Origin: JASSUD01 sp031963005
GTDB taxonomy: Bacteria; Pseudomonadota; Gammaproteobacteria; Burkholderiales; Burkholderiaceae
Assembly (NCBI GenBank): GCA_031963005.1
Contig: JASSUL010000021.1
Coordinates: forward strand, 1 to 16,253
Direction of reading: 5' to 3'
DNA: 16,253 nt
The translations under genes were made by a program, and so were the position numbers. Positions 6,701 through 14,035 of this stretch are shown in pieces. Below the pieces are notes generated by a model. That model had not been told where the DNA came from and did no database searches. It saw only the letters and a program-made list of their open reading frames with translations. Numbering within the stretch: the stretch's first letter is position 1; each line of letters begins with the position of its first letter.

Positions 6701-8073
6701 GGCATATCTGTGCCTACGCTACGCTTAGCTTGCCAAGCTGCCAGCTGTATGGGGCGTAATTCGTAGCGAGCCAATACCCCTTCATGCAAGCGCCGCAACT
6801 CTTCAAGTGTCAACGCAAAGACATCCGCACGCTTTTCTTCAGGTATGCCATGTGCTTGCAAATAACCCTCTAGCAAAGCTAAAGCATCCTGCTCTGGGCG
6901 CACTACCACATCGTGCACCATGCGCTTAATCAAAGTGCCATAGGCCAAACGTACTGGGTCTGGCTCAACTAAATCCTGCTTAATCACAACATACTCTTGG
7001 GTCGAACGCTCATAAGCCCAAAGATATAAATCTCGTAATAATTGGATACGTGTTAGCTCATAGACACCGAGAATGGCGCAGCTGTAGGCCGCTTCCGACA
7101 CACCCAGAAAAGTAAGAGGACATAGGTTTGCGCGCAACAGAGGCAAATTTGCAGCCAGCCTTGAAACCCGTTTATTTACATCAGCGAAGGGCTGCAAATA
7201 AGGCAGATGTACCATCATGAAAAAAGACTGTTCAAATGGGTCAGTGATTTTGTTCGCTTTATTTAACACTTTATCTAGTGCCTCACTAATCTGAGCTGGC
7301 ACGGCAAGCGGCCGATAAACGCTTTGGCCAATTTCCACAGCGTGTTGGCGCAGACGCCCTTCGTCGGCTGGGTTCGATAATAAATTTTCTGCTAATAAAC
7401 TATGTAAATTAAGCAAGGTATAACGATTACATCCCACTACCTCAGCGTTCTCCACCAGCAACTCAATGGCTGCTTTATGATTGAGAATCATCTGGGTTTC
7501 AAAAGCCGTCTTATTCGTTGCGACATGACCGTGCTCAAGCAACTCCCGTGTATCGAGGCGACTGTAAGTATTCCCTTCTAGTTGGCTCGAAGCCCATGAC
7601 AAGTCAATCAATAATCGATTCAATAGGGTGCGGCCATACGTACCAGCAGGTAATTTGGCCTGGCCTGCATCGCCCATTTTCCATAACTGACGGCGCAGTG
7701 GCGCAGGTAAATACCAGCTCTGGTTTGGTTGATAACTCTCTAGAAAATCCCATTGATATCCAACTGGCTTGCGCGCCATAAGAGGTTGATTGACGTATGC
7801 CAAAATCTCTTGGCTGTCTAGAGATAAAGAAATTACGCTGGGGAAAACCGCGCTGAGCTCGGGCGCAGTAACTGAAGGCGGGGTAGCCACCGCATATCGT
7901 CTAGCGCGTCCTTCCCCCATACCCACAATTTTTCTTTGGGTAATTGATTCACTTAACCAACGCTGAACGGTTCGGCGCGCCAGCTCGGGATGCAGGGCAA
8001 GCAGCTTAGCTAAAGTGATCCCTTCGGGGGAGTGTTGGATAGAAAGTAATAATTGTTTAGTAGATGGCTTCAT
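6679..8073 (-). CDS. Fic-family protein with N-terminal winged helix and modified Fic motif
   Basis: 464 residues. Residues about 1-61 look like a winged helix-turn-helix (LAKLLALHPELARRTVQRWL). The Fic core follows, with an inhibitory-type motif S-x3-EG at 162-167 (SSQLEGN). The position of the active-site loop reads QPFADVNKRVSR (294-305) in place of HPFxDGNGRxxR. Fic proteins usually transfer AMP to a hydroxyl side chain. Here the catalytic His is Gln and GNGR is VNKR, so ordinary AMPylation is doubtful and another activity or a regulatory role is possible. The ATG at 8073 has only a weak AAAGAG upstream. The last residues (PGGAGGN) are encoded by the antisense of the tRNA-like end, so the original C-terminus was probably altered. 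It is divergent from the Xre gene at 8218 across a palindromic region. Confidence 0.85.
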   Translation of the reverse strand: MKPSTKQLLLSIQHSPEGITLAKLLALHPELARRTVQRWLSESITQRKIVGMGEGRARRYAVATPPSVTAPELSAVFPSVISLSLDSQEILAYVNQPLMARKPVGYQWDFLESYQPNQSWYLPAPLRRQLWKMGDAGQAKLPAGTYGRTLLNRLLIDLSWASSQLEGNTYSRLDTRELLEHGHVATNKTAFETQMILNHKAAIELLVENAEVVGCNRYTLLNLHSLLAENLLSNPADEGRLRQHAVEIGQSVYRPLAVPAQISEALDKVLNKANKITDPFEQSFFMMVHLPYLQPFADVNKRVSRLAANLPLLRANLCPLTFLGVSEAAYSCAILGVYELTRIQLLRDLYLWAYERSTQEYVVIKQDLVEPDPVRLAYGTLIKRMVHDVVVRPEQDALALLEGYLQAHGIPEEKRADVFALTLEELRRLHEGVLARYELRPIQLAAWQAKRSVGTDMPGGAGGN

Positions 8074-8107
8074 TTAATGCTCTTTACTTCTGAATGTGCA
8101 GCAATTA

Positions 8108-8170
8108 TGGCGCAGTTTCTATAACCGCGCCATAAAAGTGGCGCAGTTATAGAAACTGCGCCACTTTTAT
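8108..8170. promoter_or_regulatory. Nested palindromic operator between divergent fic-like and xre genes
   Basis: Two 25-bp palindromes lie side by side, both of the form TGGCGCAGTT-N5-AACYGCGCCA: 8108-8132 (one mismatch) and 8139-8163 (perfect). The second extends to perfect 17-bp arms, from ATAAAAGTGGCGCAGTT (8132-8148) to AACTGCGCCACTTTTAT (8154-8170). In addition 8109-8125 and 8146-8162 form a 17-bp inverted repeat with each other. This layout suggests two dimer sites for a DNA-binding protein. The winged helix of the Fic protein or the Xre protein are the candidates. Confidence 0.7.
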
Positions 8171-8200
8171 TCCGTTGCTTTGGCAAAGAGGCTTGCTTAT

Positions 8201-8218
8201 TTTGATATTTATATCAAA
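8201..8218. promoter_or_regulatory. Palindrome overlapping the start codon of the Xre/HipB gene
   Basis: TTTGATAT (8201-8208), a TT spacer and ATATCAAA (8211-8218) form a perfect 8-bp inverted repeat whose last base is the A of the ATG at 8218. It fills the place of a ribosome binding site and none is visible. It could be the autoregulatory site of the HipB-like protein; no binding can be shown from sequence. Confidence 0.45.
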
Positions 8219-8472
8219 TGCAAACGCTTCAAGAACTCGGAGAAGCCGTTGCTGCACGCCGTCGGACCCTTGGCCTGAAACAAGGTGTAGTGGCAGCGCA
8301 GTTCGGTATCAGCCAAGAGTCGCTTTCACGCTTTGAACGTGGGCGTACTGCTGAATTTGGTTCGCGTAAATTGCTGGCCGTACTTGCGATACTAGGCATG
8401 GAGCTTTATTTTATTAAGACGGTTCCAGCGGGAACTCTTGATGAACTGCGTAGAGAACGTGGTGGGCTATGA
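8218..8472 (+). CDS. Xre-family HipB-like antitoxin
   Basis: 84 residues, almost all one helix-turn-helix domain: LGEAVAARRRTLGLKQGVVA, AAQFGISQESLSRFERGR, then a C-terminal strand (LLAVLAILGMELYFIK) typical of HipB-type antitoxins. It would bind its operator and a HipA partner. The start at 8218 fits the family length, but no ribosome binding site is seen and a palindrome covers that spot. The stop overlaps the start of the downstream hipA remnant by ATGA, the usual hipB-hipA arrangement. The antitoxin is intact while its toxin is broken. It is not closely similar to the hipB-like frame at 6318-6698, so it belongs to a different hipBA lineage. Confidence 0.85.
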   Translation: MQTLQELGEAVAARRRTLGLKQGVVAAQFGISQESLSRFERGRTAEFGSRKLLAVLAILGMELYFIKTVPAGTLDELRRERGGL

Positions 8473-8772
8473 TGCTTTCCGTTTATGTCTGCGGCTGAAG
8501 GACAAACTAAGATTGTTGAGGCGATCAGTGATGCCATTTCGTCAACTGCACCTTGAGTTAGAGAAGCCATCAGCTTATATCCAGGTTTTTCTGACATTGG
8601 CAAACGTATGCTGATTGCATGGCAAGAAGGGGTGATGGGGCTGCGCAATCAACGTGTTTATGCGCTTAGTGATTGGGTGGAAAATCCTGCTTTTGAAAAA
8701 TTCTCTGCACCATCAAAGCTGGAAAACCCGCAGCTAGCCATTGGCCGATCTGAAGGCCTGGGCAAGCGATAA
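8469..8772 (+). pseudogene. hipA pseudogene, only both ends left
   Basis: The ATG at 8469 overlaps the hipB stop and opens MMLSVYVCG, typical of a HipA start, then TGA at 8496. From 8494 another frame gives the distal end: EGQTKIVEAISDAISSTAP, a TGA at 8554-8556, then EAISLYPGFSDIGKRMLIAW, RVYALSDWVENPAF and KLENPQLAIGRSEGLGKR before TAA at 8770. The family identification of the distal part rests on its place in the operon and on my recollection of HipA C-termini. About 300 internal codons, including the whole kinase core, are missing. Confidence 0.65.
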
Positions 8773-8885
8773 TAATTCCGTAGTGATGTGGTGAAATTCT
8801 AGCGAAAATTGGAATGCCCACACAGCTCTCCTTGCGCCCGCTCGCATTAAGGAACTGATCTGGGGCTTTCGTTAACGCTTTGAGC

Positions 8886-8918
8886 GTAAAAATCTAAGGA
8901 CCATGCAATGTGGTCCTT
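8886..8918 (-). terminator. Rho-independent terminator of the DUF421 operon
   Basis: AAGGACCA (8896-8903) pairs with TGGTCCTT (8911-8918) around a 7-nt loop. Read leftward the stem is followed by AGATTTTTAC, a T-run. It begins 6 nt beyond the stop of the second DUF421 gene. Confidence 0.8.
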
Positions 8919-8924
8919 TAAATT

Positions 8925-9644
8925 CTAGGCAGAATGAAAAGGTTCTGGAAATAGCATAACGGCCTGCTGCCAATGTTCATGCGTACAGTAATAACACGGC
9001 ATCAATGGTGCCTTCTTCGCTTCTTTTGCATGGCCGCAATAGGCACAGACAAAGTGGCCACTTGCTAGCATGGTCGTGCAGAATTCATCAGGAATATCCG
9101 GGCAAATAGAAAGACCTGGTTTTGCTTTTCGGTACAAAATCAAGCTGAAGTTACCTGATGGTTCAAAATAAATTCGGCGTAATTCGCCTAAATGTTGGAT
9201 GCCTTGGGCACGTAACTCCGAAGTTACCATGCTACGAGGCAATTTAGAGGCTTTTAAATTGTCCATCAGCAAGCGGCCATCTTTTAGCAAAATACTTACC
9301 TCGCCCTGAAACGCTGCTTCAATTTTTGATCTTTTAAAAGACAACAGTAAAAAGCTTCTTTGGCAAGTAAATGCCATAACTAGCGCAACAATGGCGGGTA
9401 TAAGGCCCTGCGTTGGAAGTTGGATGGGGCCGCCAATGGCTGCTCCTATTATAAAGAGTACCGCCATTTCTAAAATGCTGAGCTGCGCAGCCGTGCGTTT
9501 TCCCAAAAGTTGCATGAAGAAAAGTAGAAAGCAGTAGATTGCACTAGTACGGAAGATCACTTCTATAAGAAAGCCCCATTGCGCATGGCCCATTAAAATG
9601 CGTTGCCAATCCAGCAATTGAATGTCTTGTGGTTGAATCCCCAT
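8925..9644 (-). CDS. DUF421 (YetF-like) membrane protein with C-terminal cysteine knuckle, second of pair
   Basis: 239 residues. Hydrophobic segments lie at about 23-47 (FLIEVIFRTSAIYCFLLFFM), 58-75 and 80-95, followed by a soluble domain with GEVSILLKDGRLLMDNLKAS, typical of DUF421. The C-terminus adds a zinc-ribbon-like knuckle with C200-x2-C203 and C217-x2-C220, an extension I do not associate with ordinary YetF proteins. The function of the family is not settled; it is membrane-bound, and links to spore or envelope functions are known in Bacillus. AGGA stands 9 nt before the ATG at 9644. The gene is 11 nt downstream of its paralogue at 9656-10351 and is followed by a terminator, so the two form an operon. 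Confidence 0.85.
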   Translation of the reverse strand: MGIQPQDIQLLDWQRILMGHAQWGFLIEVIFRTSAIYCFLLFFMQLLGKRTAAQLSILEMAVLFIIGAAIGGPIQLPTQGLIPAIVALVMAFTCQRSFLLLSFKRSKIEAAFQGEVSILLKDGRLLMDNLKASKLPRSMVTSELRAQGIQHLGELRRIYFEPSGNFSLILYRKAKPGLSICPDIPDEFCTTMLASGHFVCAYCGHAKEAKKAPLMPCYYCTHEHWQQAVMLFPEPFHSA

Positions 9645-9655
9645 AATCTTTATTC

Positions 9656-10351
9656 CTATTCCAGCTCAAGCACGGCTTTCGTCCATGCGTGTGAGCCGCA
9701 GCTTTTGCATTTTTCTGCTAGAAGAAGTCGCGATTCTTTAACGTGTCCACAGTTCGTGCAGGCAAAATGGCTATCTACGGCTGCTTCATCGTGTAATTCC
9801 CGATCGATAGGAGGGAGGATAGAGAGTCCTGGCTTGGGATTATTAGCCGCAATAATCGAAAAATTGCCCGAAGGTTCTAAATATAATCGGCTAATTTGAC
9901 TTAAATGCTGGAATTTTCGCTCGCGCAAAATTTCAAATATTTTCTTTTTTGAGATGAGAGCCGTTTTCATATTGTCACCAAGAAGCTGGCCATTTTTTAC
10001 TAATATCAGCACTTCACCAGTCACCGCCATCTCGACAACCTGATTTTTTCTTCGCCATTTCGACAATATATGATGCAGCGCCAATACGGTAATTAAAGAC
10101 GTGAAAGGCGGCAACATGCCATTGTCAGGGGCAGTTAAAACCACGCCGGCTGCACTTGACAAAGTGATCACGGCAGACATTTCAAAGAGGGTGTATTGAG
10201 CGGCGACATGCTTACCTAACAGACGCATCACTAGCATCAGCATCACATAAATAGCACCGGCACGCACCAACACCTCTAGCAAAAAATACCAAGGAGTATT
10301 ACCCAATAAGATGCGCTGCCAGTCGCTAATAAGGAAAATTTTTTGCTCCAT
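9656..10351 (-). CDS. DUF421 (YetF-like) membrane protein with C-terminal cysteine knuckle, first of pair
   Basis: 231 residues, collinear with the downstream protein: both start near DWQRIL.G...W.FL.EV, keep LLGK..AAQ and share EPSGNFS and KPGLSI. Hydrophobic segments lie at about 20-45, 57-74 and 80-96. The knuckle has C198-x2-C201 and C215-x2-C218. The pair clearly arose by tandem duplication and has diverged well. AAGGGA lies about 10 nt upstream of the ATG. A hipB scar (10373-10472) ends 22 nt upstream of the start on the same strand, so the promoter may lie in or before it. Confidence 0.85.
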   Translation of the reverse strand: MEQKIFLISDWQRILLGNTPWYFLLEVLVRAGAIYVMLMLVMRLLGKHVAAQYTLFEMSAVITLSSAAGVVLTAPDNGMLPPFTSLITVLALHHILSKWRRKNQVVEMAVTGEVLILVKNGQLLGDNMKTALISKKKIFEILRERKFQHLSQISRLYLEPSGNFSIIAANNPKPGLSILPPIDRELHDEAAVDSHFACTNCGHVKESRLLLAEKCKSCGSHAWTKAVLELE

Positions 10352-10372
10352 TGCTATATGGTCCCTTGACGT

Positions 10373-10472
10373 TCAGAAGTTATATTCACTACCTGCTGTT
10401 CTTGGCTTACTCGCCCGCTTTGGATGACGCGATGCTTCTAAAGCTTTGCTATGCGCATCCATGTCCGAATTG
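10373..10472 (-). pseudogene. hipB remnant, copy C (C-terminal end)
   Basis: The minus strand reads SDMDAHSKALEASRHP then KRASKPRTAGSEYNF and TGA at 10373-10375, the same C-terminus as at 3985 and 6318. No helix-turn-helix remains and no hipA piece follows: the DUF421 operon starts 22 nt on. The plus-strand text shares long strings with the other copies, for example GATGCTTCTAAAGCTTTG. Confidence 0.75.
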
Positions 10473-10682
10473 GTATAAAAGTGTTATAGGAGATAGGGCG
10501 TATATTCTTGTTTGGTCATCTATGGATTGGCGAAGTGAAGTACTTTTAATCTTTGCGCTCTGCCTATCAACAACTCGCCGTTCTATAACATGCGTAACAT
10601 CAGTTAATTAGTTAAACGCCTGCAAAGAGAACACCGTATGAAAAGTAAGCGCTGCAAATAATGACGAATAGAGGCTTTATTA

Positions 10683-10817
10683 ATGGATATCGCTCAACTT
10701 ACGTTATTAATATCTTTGCTAGCCTTGTCATGCTGGAGTCAAATGCTAATTCCTGCGATGGGGATAGATTTTGTATTAGCGAGGCTGGCATTGGGGAATT
10801 TCCAGAATCACATTTAA
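10683..10817 (+). CDS. Possible small hydrophobic protein (44 aa)
   Basis: The frame starts MDIAQLTLLISLLALSCWSQ and continues MLIPAMGIDFVLARLALG before TAA. The N-terminal half is one hydrophobic helix, like a membrane segment or a signal sequence with a Cys. AGAGG lies 8 nt upstream of the ATG, a fair ribosome binding site. It has no recognised family and may be a chance frame or a gene fragment. Confidence 0.3.
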   Translation: MDIAQLTLLISLLALSCWSQMLIPAMGIDFVLARLALGNFQNHI

Positions 10818-10860
10818 CAATGCTTGCCGATTTTTGCTGTAAAAAAGCAAACTGGTTTTT

Positions 10861-10878
10861 AAAAAAGACGTCTTTTTT
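10861..10878. terminator. Perfect 18-bp palindrome with A/T runs, terminator-like
   Basis: AAAAAAGACGTCTTTTTT is its own reverse complement. It lies 15 nt beyond the stop of the leftward WD40 frame. The T-run suggests termination, but the palindrome leaves no spacer and the GC core is only 6 bp, so the call is weak. Confidence 0.35.
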
Positions 10879-10893
10879 CTGCGATAGCTTGGC

Positions 10894-12162
10894 CTATAAC
10901 ACAAGGCCTACCTCACCCTGAGATAACGGGTTCCCTACTGCCCCGTGCTGCTTTAATAACTGTGCATTCATCGCACTTAATCCCACTACATTTTGGATCG
11001 AGGCACCGGCAGCGGTGAGCACGGTTTGTGTTGAAGCCCAGCGCAAAATTACCCGAAGTTGATCGCCTTCTTGCTGCAATTGCCACAGGCGAACGGCTTT
11101 ATCGCTGCTACCTGTCACTAGCCACTGACCTTCAGTAGTTGCTTTCCAAGCGATTGCGTTAACACCCCCATTAAAACCTTCAATCGTGGTAAGCAATTTA
11201 CCTGAATCAATTGACCACAACTTGACGGTATGGTCTAAACTCCCCGAAGCGAGGGTTTTGCCATCGGGCGAAAACGCCATGCTGTAAACAGAGTTTGTAT
11301 GCCCCTTAAGGGCCTTAGAGGAGTATGCCTCATTGTCCATTGACCATAATTTGATAGTGCCATCTCCACTTCCAGACGCGAGGGTTTTGGCATCTGGAGA
11401 AAATGCTACGCTGTAAATATAGGATATATGCTCCTCAAAGGTTTTAAAGGAGCGTGTGTCGTCATCTACCGACCACAACTTGACGGTTTTGTCCCAACTT
11501 CCCGAAGCGAGGATTTTGCCATCTGGCGAGAATGCTATGCCGTAAACAGGGCTTGTATGTCCCTCGAAGGTCTTAAGAGGGCGTGCCTCGTCATCTATAG
11601 ACCATAATTTGATAGTCTTATCCCAACTCGCGGAGGCGAATGTTTTACAGTCTGGTGAAAACACCGTGCTAGTAACTACATTAGTATGTCCATGGAAGGT
11701 TTTCAAAGGATGCAGCTTGTCATCCGTTGACCACAACTTGCTCGTCTCATTCAAACTATCTAAGACGAGCAATGTGCCATTTGGCAAAAACACCACCGTG
11801 CTAGTAATATGATCAGCATACCCCTTGGGGGTTTTGGGGAAGTACGTCTTGTTATCTACTGACCACAGTCTGACGGTATGATCCCAACTCCCTGAGGCGA
11901 GAGTTTTGCCATCTAATGAAAATGCTACACTCAAAACAGAGCTAGTATGCCCTTCAGGGGTTTTGAGGAAATGCGTCTCGTTATCTAATGACCACAGCTT
12001 GACGGTATTGTCCTCACTTCCTGATACAAGCATTTTGCCGTCAGGTGAAAATGCCACACACAAAATAAGGCTAGTATGCCCTTCAAAGGTTTTAAGGAGG
12101 TGTGCCTTGTCATCTACTGACCATAGCTTAACGGTATGATCCTCACTTCCTGATACGAGCAT
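10894..12162 (-). CDS. WD40 repeat protein, 5' end lost or frameshifted
   Basis: The open frame runs from just after a TAG at 12306-12304 to the stop at 10894. The only usual start codon is the ATG at 12162, which sits inside a blade (GKMLVSGSED) and has no ribosome binding site, so it is unlikely to be natural. Reading from 12303, one partial blade (NGKIFASGSKDHTIKLWS) is followed by eight 42-44-residue blades with GHT..V.SVAFSPDGK and LASGS.D.TVKLWS, then a divergent last blade and a tail with GLSAMNAQLLKQHGAVGNP. One blade (near 11770-11830) is degenerate. The upstream 504-residue frame overlaps it in another frame. Most likely these were one protein: a helical N-terminal part and a WD40 propeller joined by a deletion or indel near 12300. 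Confidence 0.75.
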   Translation of the reverse strand: MLVSGSEDHTVKLWSVDDKAHLLKTFEGHTSLILCVAFSPDGKMLVSGSEDNTVKLWSLDNETHFLKTPEGHTSSVLSVAFSLDGKTLASGSWDHTVRLWSVDNKTYFPKTPKGYADHITSTVVFLPNGTLLVLDSLNETSKLWSTDDKLHPLKTFHGHTNVVTSTVFSPDCKTFASASWDKTIKLWSIDDEARPLKTFEGHTSPVYGIAFSPDGKILASGSWDKTVKLWSVDDDTRSFKTFEEHISYIYSVAFSPDAKTLASGSGDGTIKLWSMDNEAYSSKALKGHTNSVYSMAFSPDGKTLASGSLDHTVKLWSIDSGKLLTTIEGFNGGVNAIAWKATTEGQWLVTGSSDKAVRLWQLQQEGDQLRVILRWASTQTVLTAAGASIQNVVGLSAMNAQLLKQHGAVGNPLSQGEVGLVL

Positions 12163-12297
12163 TTTGCCGTCAGGTGAAAATGCTACATGCGAAACAGGGC
12201 CAACATGCCCTTCAAAGGTTTTAAGGAGGTGCGTCTTGCCATCTACTGACCATAGCTTGATAGTATGGTCTTTGCTTCCTGATGCGAATATTTTGCC
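11200..12297 (-). repeat. 129-bp degenerate coding repeats (WD40 blades)
   Basis: About nine units of roughly 129 bp. On the plus strand they are recognisable by recurring GACCATAGCTTGACGGTATG-like and TTTTGCCATCTGGCGAAAA-like strings. The units nearest 12000-12250 are the most alike, which suggests recent duplication there. Confidence 0.75.
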
Positions 12298-13735
12298 ATT
12301 GTGCTAACTGGCGCAACACGGCACCAGCATGGTCTTTAATGGCCTCGCTTTTATTCCAATTACTGCCATCTTGCGCAACATTTTTCAGTAAACGCAGTGC
12401 CTTTTCTTGAACGGATAGATCTGCTGCGCACGCGAGGCGCCCTACGCGATCACAAATTCCTTGTAATAGAGTGTCTTTATAGCGTTTTTTTGGGGTATTT
12501 AAGTAATCCCTTAATAGATTCAATCGCTTTGTCACGTCTACTTTAGTTAGGCCCAGATCAATGTTGTGTAATTCGGTATACCAGAGTTGAGCACGTCTAA
12601 AAGAAAAGTTTTTATAGACTCGTTTAAAGTTACGCAGCGCATTTAAAAATTGTTCTAGACTTTTAATGACGAGGATGGGAATAATTTTTATAGACAGGGA
12701 TGCGATACCTGATGCAAAAATTTCGAAAATTCCTCCCATCAAATGCAGTAATCCTGTAGTAACAGAGCCGATATGCCGTGCTATTTTCTTCCTGAAAGAT
12801 TCATTATGAGGTATACGCAACAGAGCTTGTTCCGCATACGCCGCGGTCCAATTGATATATGCATAGGGGGTATTTTTAAATCGGCTGAGCGCTATTAAAA
12901 GCGGGACATAAATGCGTACATAATCTATATCTTTTATCGCGACACTGACCATTTGATCTAATAATGTGCAGACCATCGGTAATAATGCTTCTATTTGTAA
13001 TAGATTCTGGTCGATAGGGATTTCTTGTAAGCCCACCGTTATCGCTTTCAGTAACACGCTGCAATCTGCTGCAAACGGCTCATCTTTTACCCAATCAGCG
13101 CGCTGAAACAGCACTACCATCAAGCCCTGTAATAACCGCAGATCGAGCAAGGTATTTTTATCTAGCTCAAGACGCTTTAAAAAGGTTTTGGTAATTTCGC
13201 GATAAAAGTTTGTATCGTTAGTAGCTCTACTCTGTGCGACTAATTCCTGAACCATTTCGAGAGTGATCACTTTCTCGGCGGCAAATTCGGTTAATACCGC
13301 TTTTGCTACTAACAAAGAGTCTGTTGGTACTTCTTTTGATAGCTGAGAGAAAAAGGGGAGATCCCATTGAAGCGCATGGTCTACGATGCAGGCCGCCTCG
13401 TTTTCCTGATGCCCGGCTTTTAAAAAAGCGATGTACTGGACGTATACCTTAGACAAGGTCGCTTTTTTTTGTATATCTGCAGGAGCATGTGTCAAATGGG
13501 CTTGCGCTATCTGTATTGCAGCGTCATAAGATTCCTTAATCTGTTCTACCCCTTCTTCAATGCGCTGTAAAAGATCTGCATATTCAAGATAGCTATCGAT
13601 CAGCTTTTCTTCTATGCTCTGATCCCCTGGATGATGTTGTATTTCGTCTTTAGTTTTTTGTATCAATGCTTCATAGCCGCGTCTTGTTTTTTGGAGGTTT
13701 TCTGTATTCTTCTGGGCTTTGTATTTTGAAGACAT
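12221..13735 (-). CDS. Alpha-helical protein, probable N-terminal part of a WD40 protein
   Basis: 504 residues, predicted helical throughout. The first 120 or so look TPR-like (LIDSYLEYADLLQRIEEG, YDAAIQIAQAHLTHAPAD). A mid-protein segment has AAYAEQALLRIPHNES, then a hydrophobic stretch (IASLSIKIIPILVIKSLEQF) and GICDRVGRLACAADLSVQEK. I recall this arrangement in front of WD40 arrays in fungal and endofungal-bacterial proteins. The last 31 residues (from about QWQNIRIRKQ to DAPP) are read from WD40-coding DNA in the wrong frame, so the true homology ends near LRQLAQ at about 12310. A shift of one base there would fuse it to the WD40 frame, giving about 940 residues. No clear ribosome binding site precedes the ATG at 13735. 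The function is unknown. Confidence 0.75.
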   Translation of the reverse strand: MSSKYKAQKNTENLQKTRRGYEALIQKTKDEIQHHPGDQSIEEKLIDSYLEYADLLQRIEEGVEQIKESYDAAIQIAQAHLTHAPADIQKKATLSKVYVQYIAFLKAGHQENEAACIVDHALQWDLPFFSQLSKEVPTDSLLVAKAVLTEFAAEKVITLEMVQELVAQSRATNDTNFYREITKTFLKRLELDKNTLLDLRLLQGLMVVLFQRADWVKDEPFAADCSVLLKAITVGLQEIPIDQNLLQIEALLPMVCTLLDQMVSVAIKDIDYVRIYVPLLIALSRFKNTPYAYINWTAAYAEQALLRIPHNESFRKKIARHIGSVTTGLLHLMGGIFEIFASGIASLSIKIIPILVIKSLEQFLNALRNFKRVYKNFSFRRAQLWYTELHNIDLGLTKVDVTKRLNLLRDYLNTPKKRYKDTLLQGICDRVGRLACAADLSVQEKALRLLKNVAQDGSNWNKSEAIKDHAGAVLRQLAQWQNIRIRKQRPYYQAMVSRWQDAPP

Positions 13736-14035
13736 ATATAGTATGTAGCTGTATATGGGATTTTTTTATAAAAAAATCGGGCAAGAAGATAAATGCTTAT
13801 TCTGCAGATACGTGCAGTTTTATTAAGAAATGCTTTTAAGTTGGCTTGGAGTGGATTATAACTTTGCTTTTTTCTGATTCTCAAACTACTTTAAGCCACT
13901 GAGAATGAAAAAATACATCTTGGCCAGAACTATAAACAAGCGTTAAGTTTGGCAGAAAAAAGGCTGGTGTTCAGGGGCTGAATGATAAAAAATTACTTTT
14001 ATGTTGTAGTATAAATCGGATCGGGAATACTTGCT

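Larger units (their letters stand above)
10473..10893. other. Intergenic stretch between DUF421 operon and WD40 frame
   Basis: Apart from the doubtful small frame at 10683 and the palindrome at 10861-10878, I see no gene, RNA or repeat in this stretch. Confidence 0.4.

Noticed and set aside
6271..6759. 162-codon rightward frame
   Set aside because: It is antisense to the HipB helix-turn-helix and crosses the tRNA-like end; no domain is visible.
10351..10611. 86-codon rightward frame
   Set aside because: It is antisense to the hipB scar and starts within the divergent DUF421 start; no independent support.
11609..12139. Two rightward frames with repeated sequence
   Set aside because: Antisense shadows of the WD40 repeats.
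13663..13884. 73-codon leftward frame overlapping the helical-protein start
   Set aside because: Very basic and tyrosine-rich composition from AT-rich DNA, overlapping a better frame; not supported.
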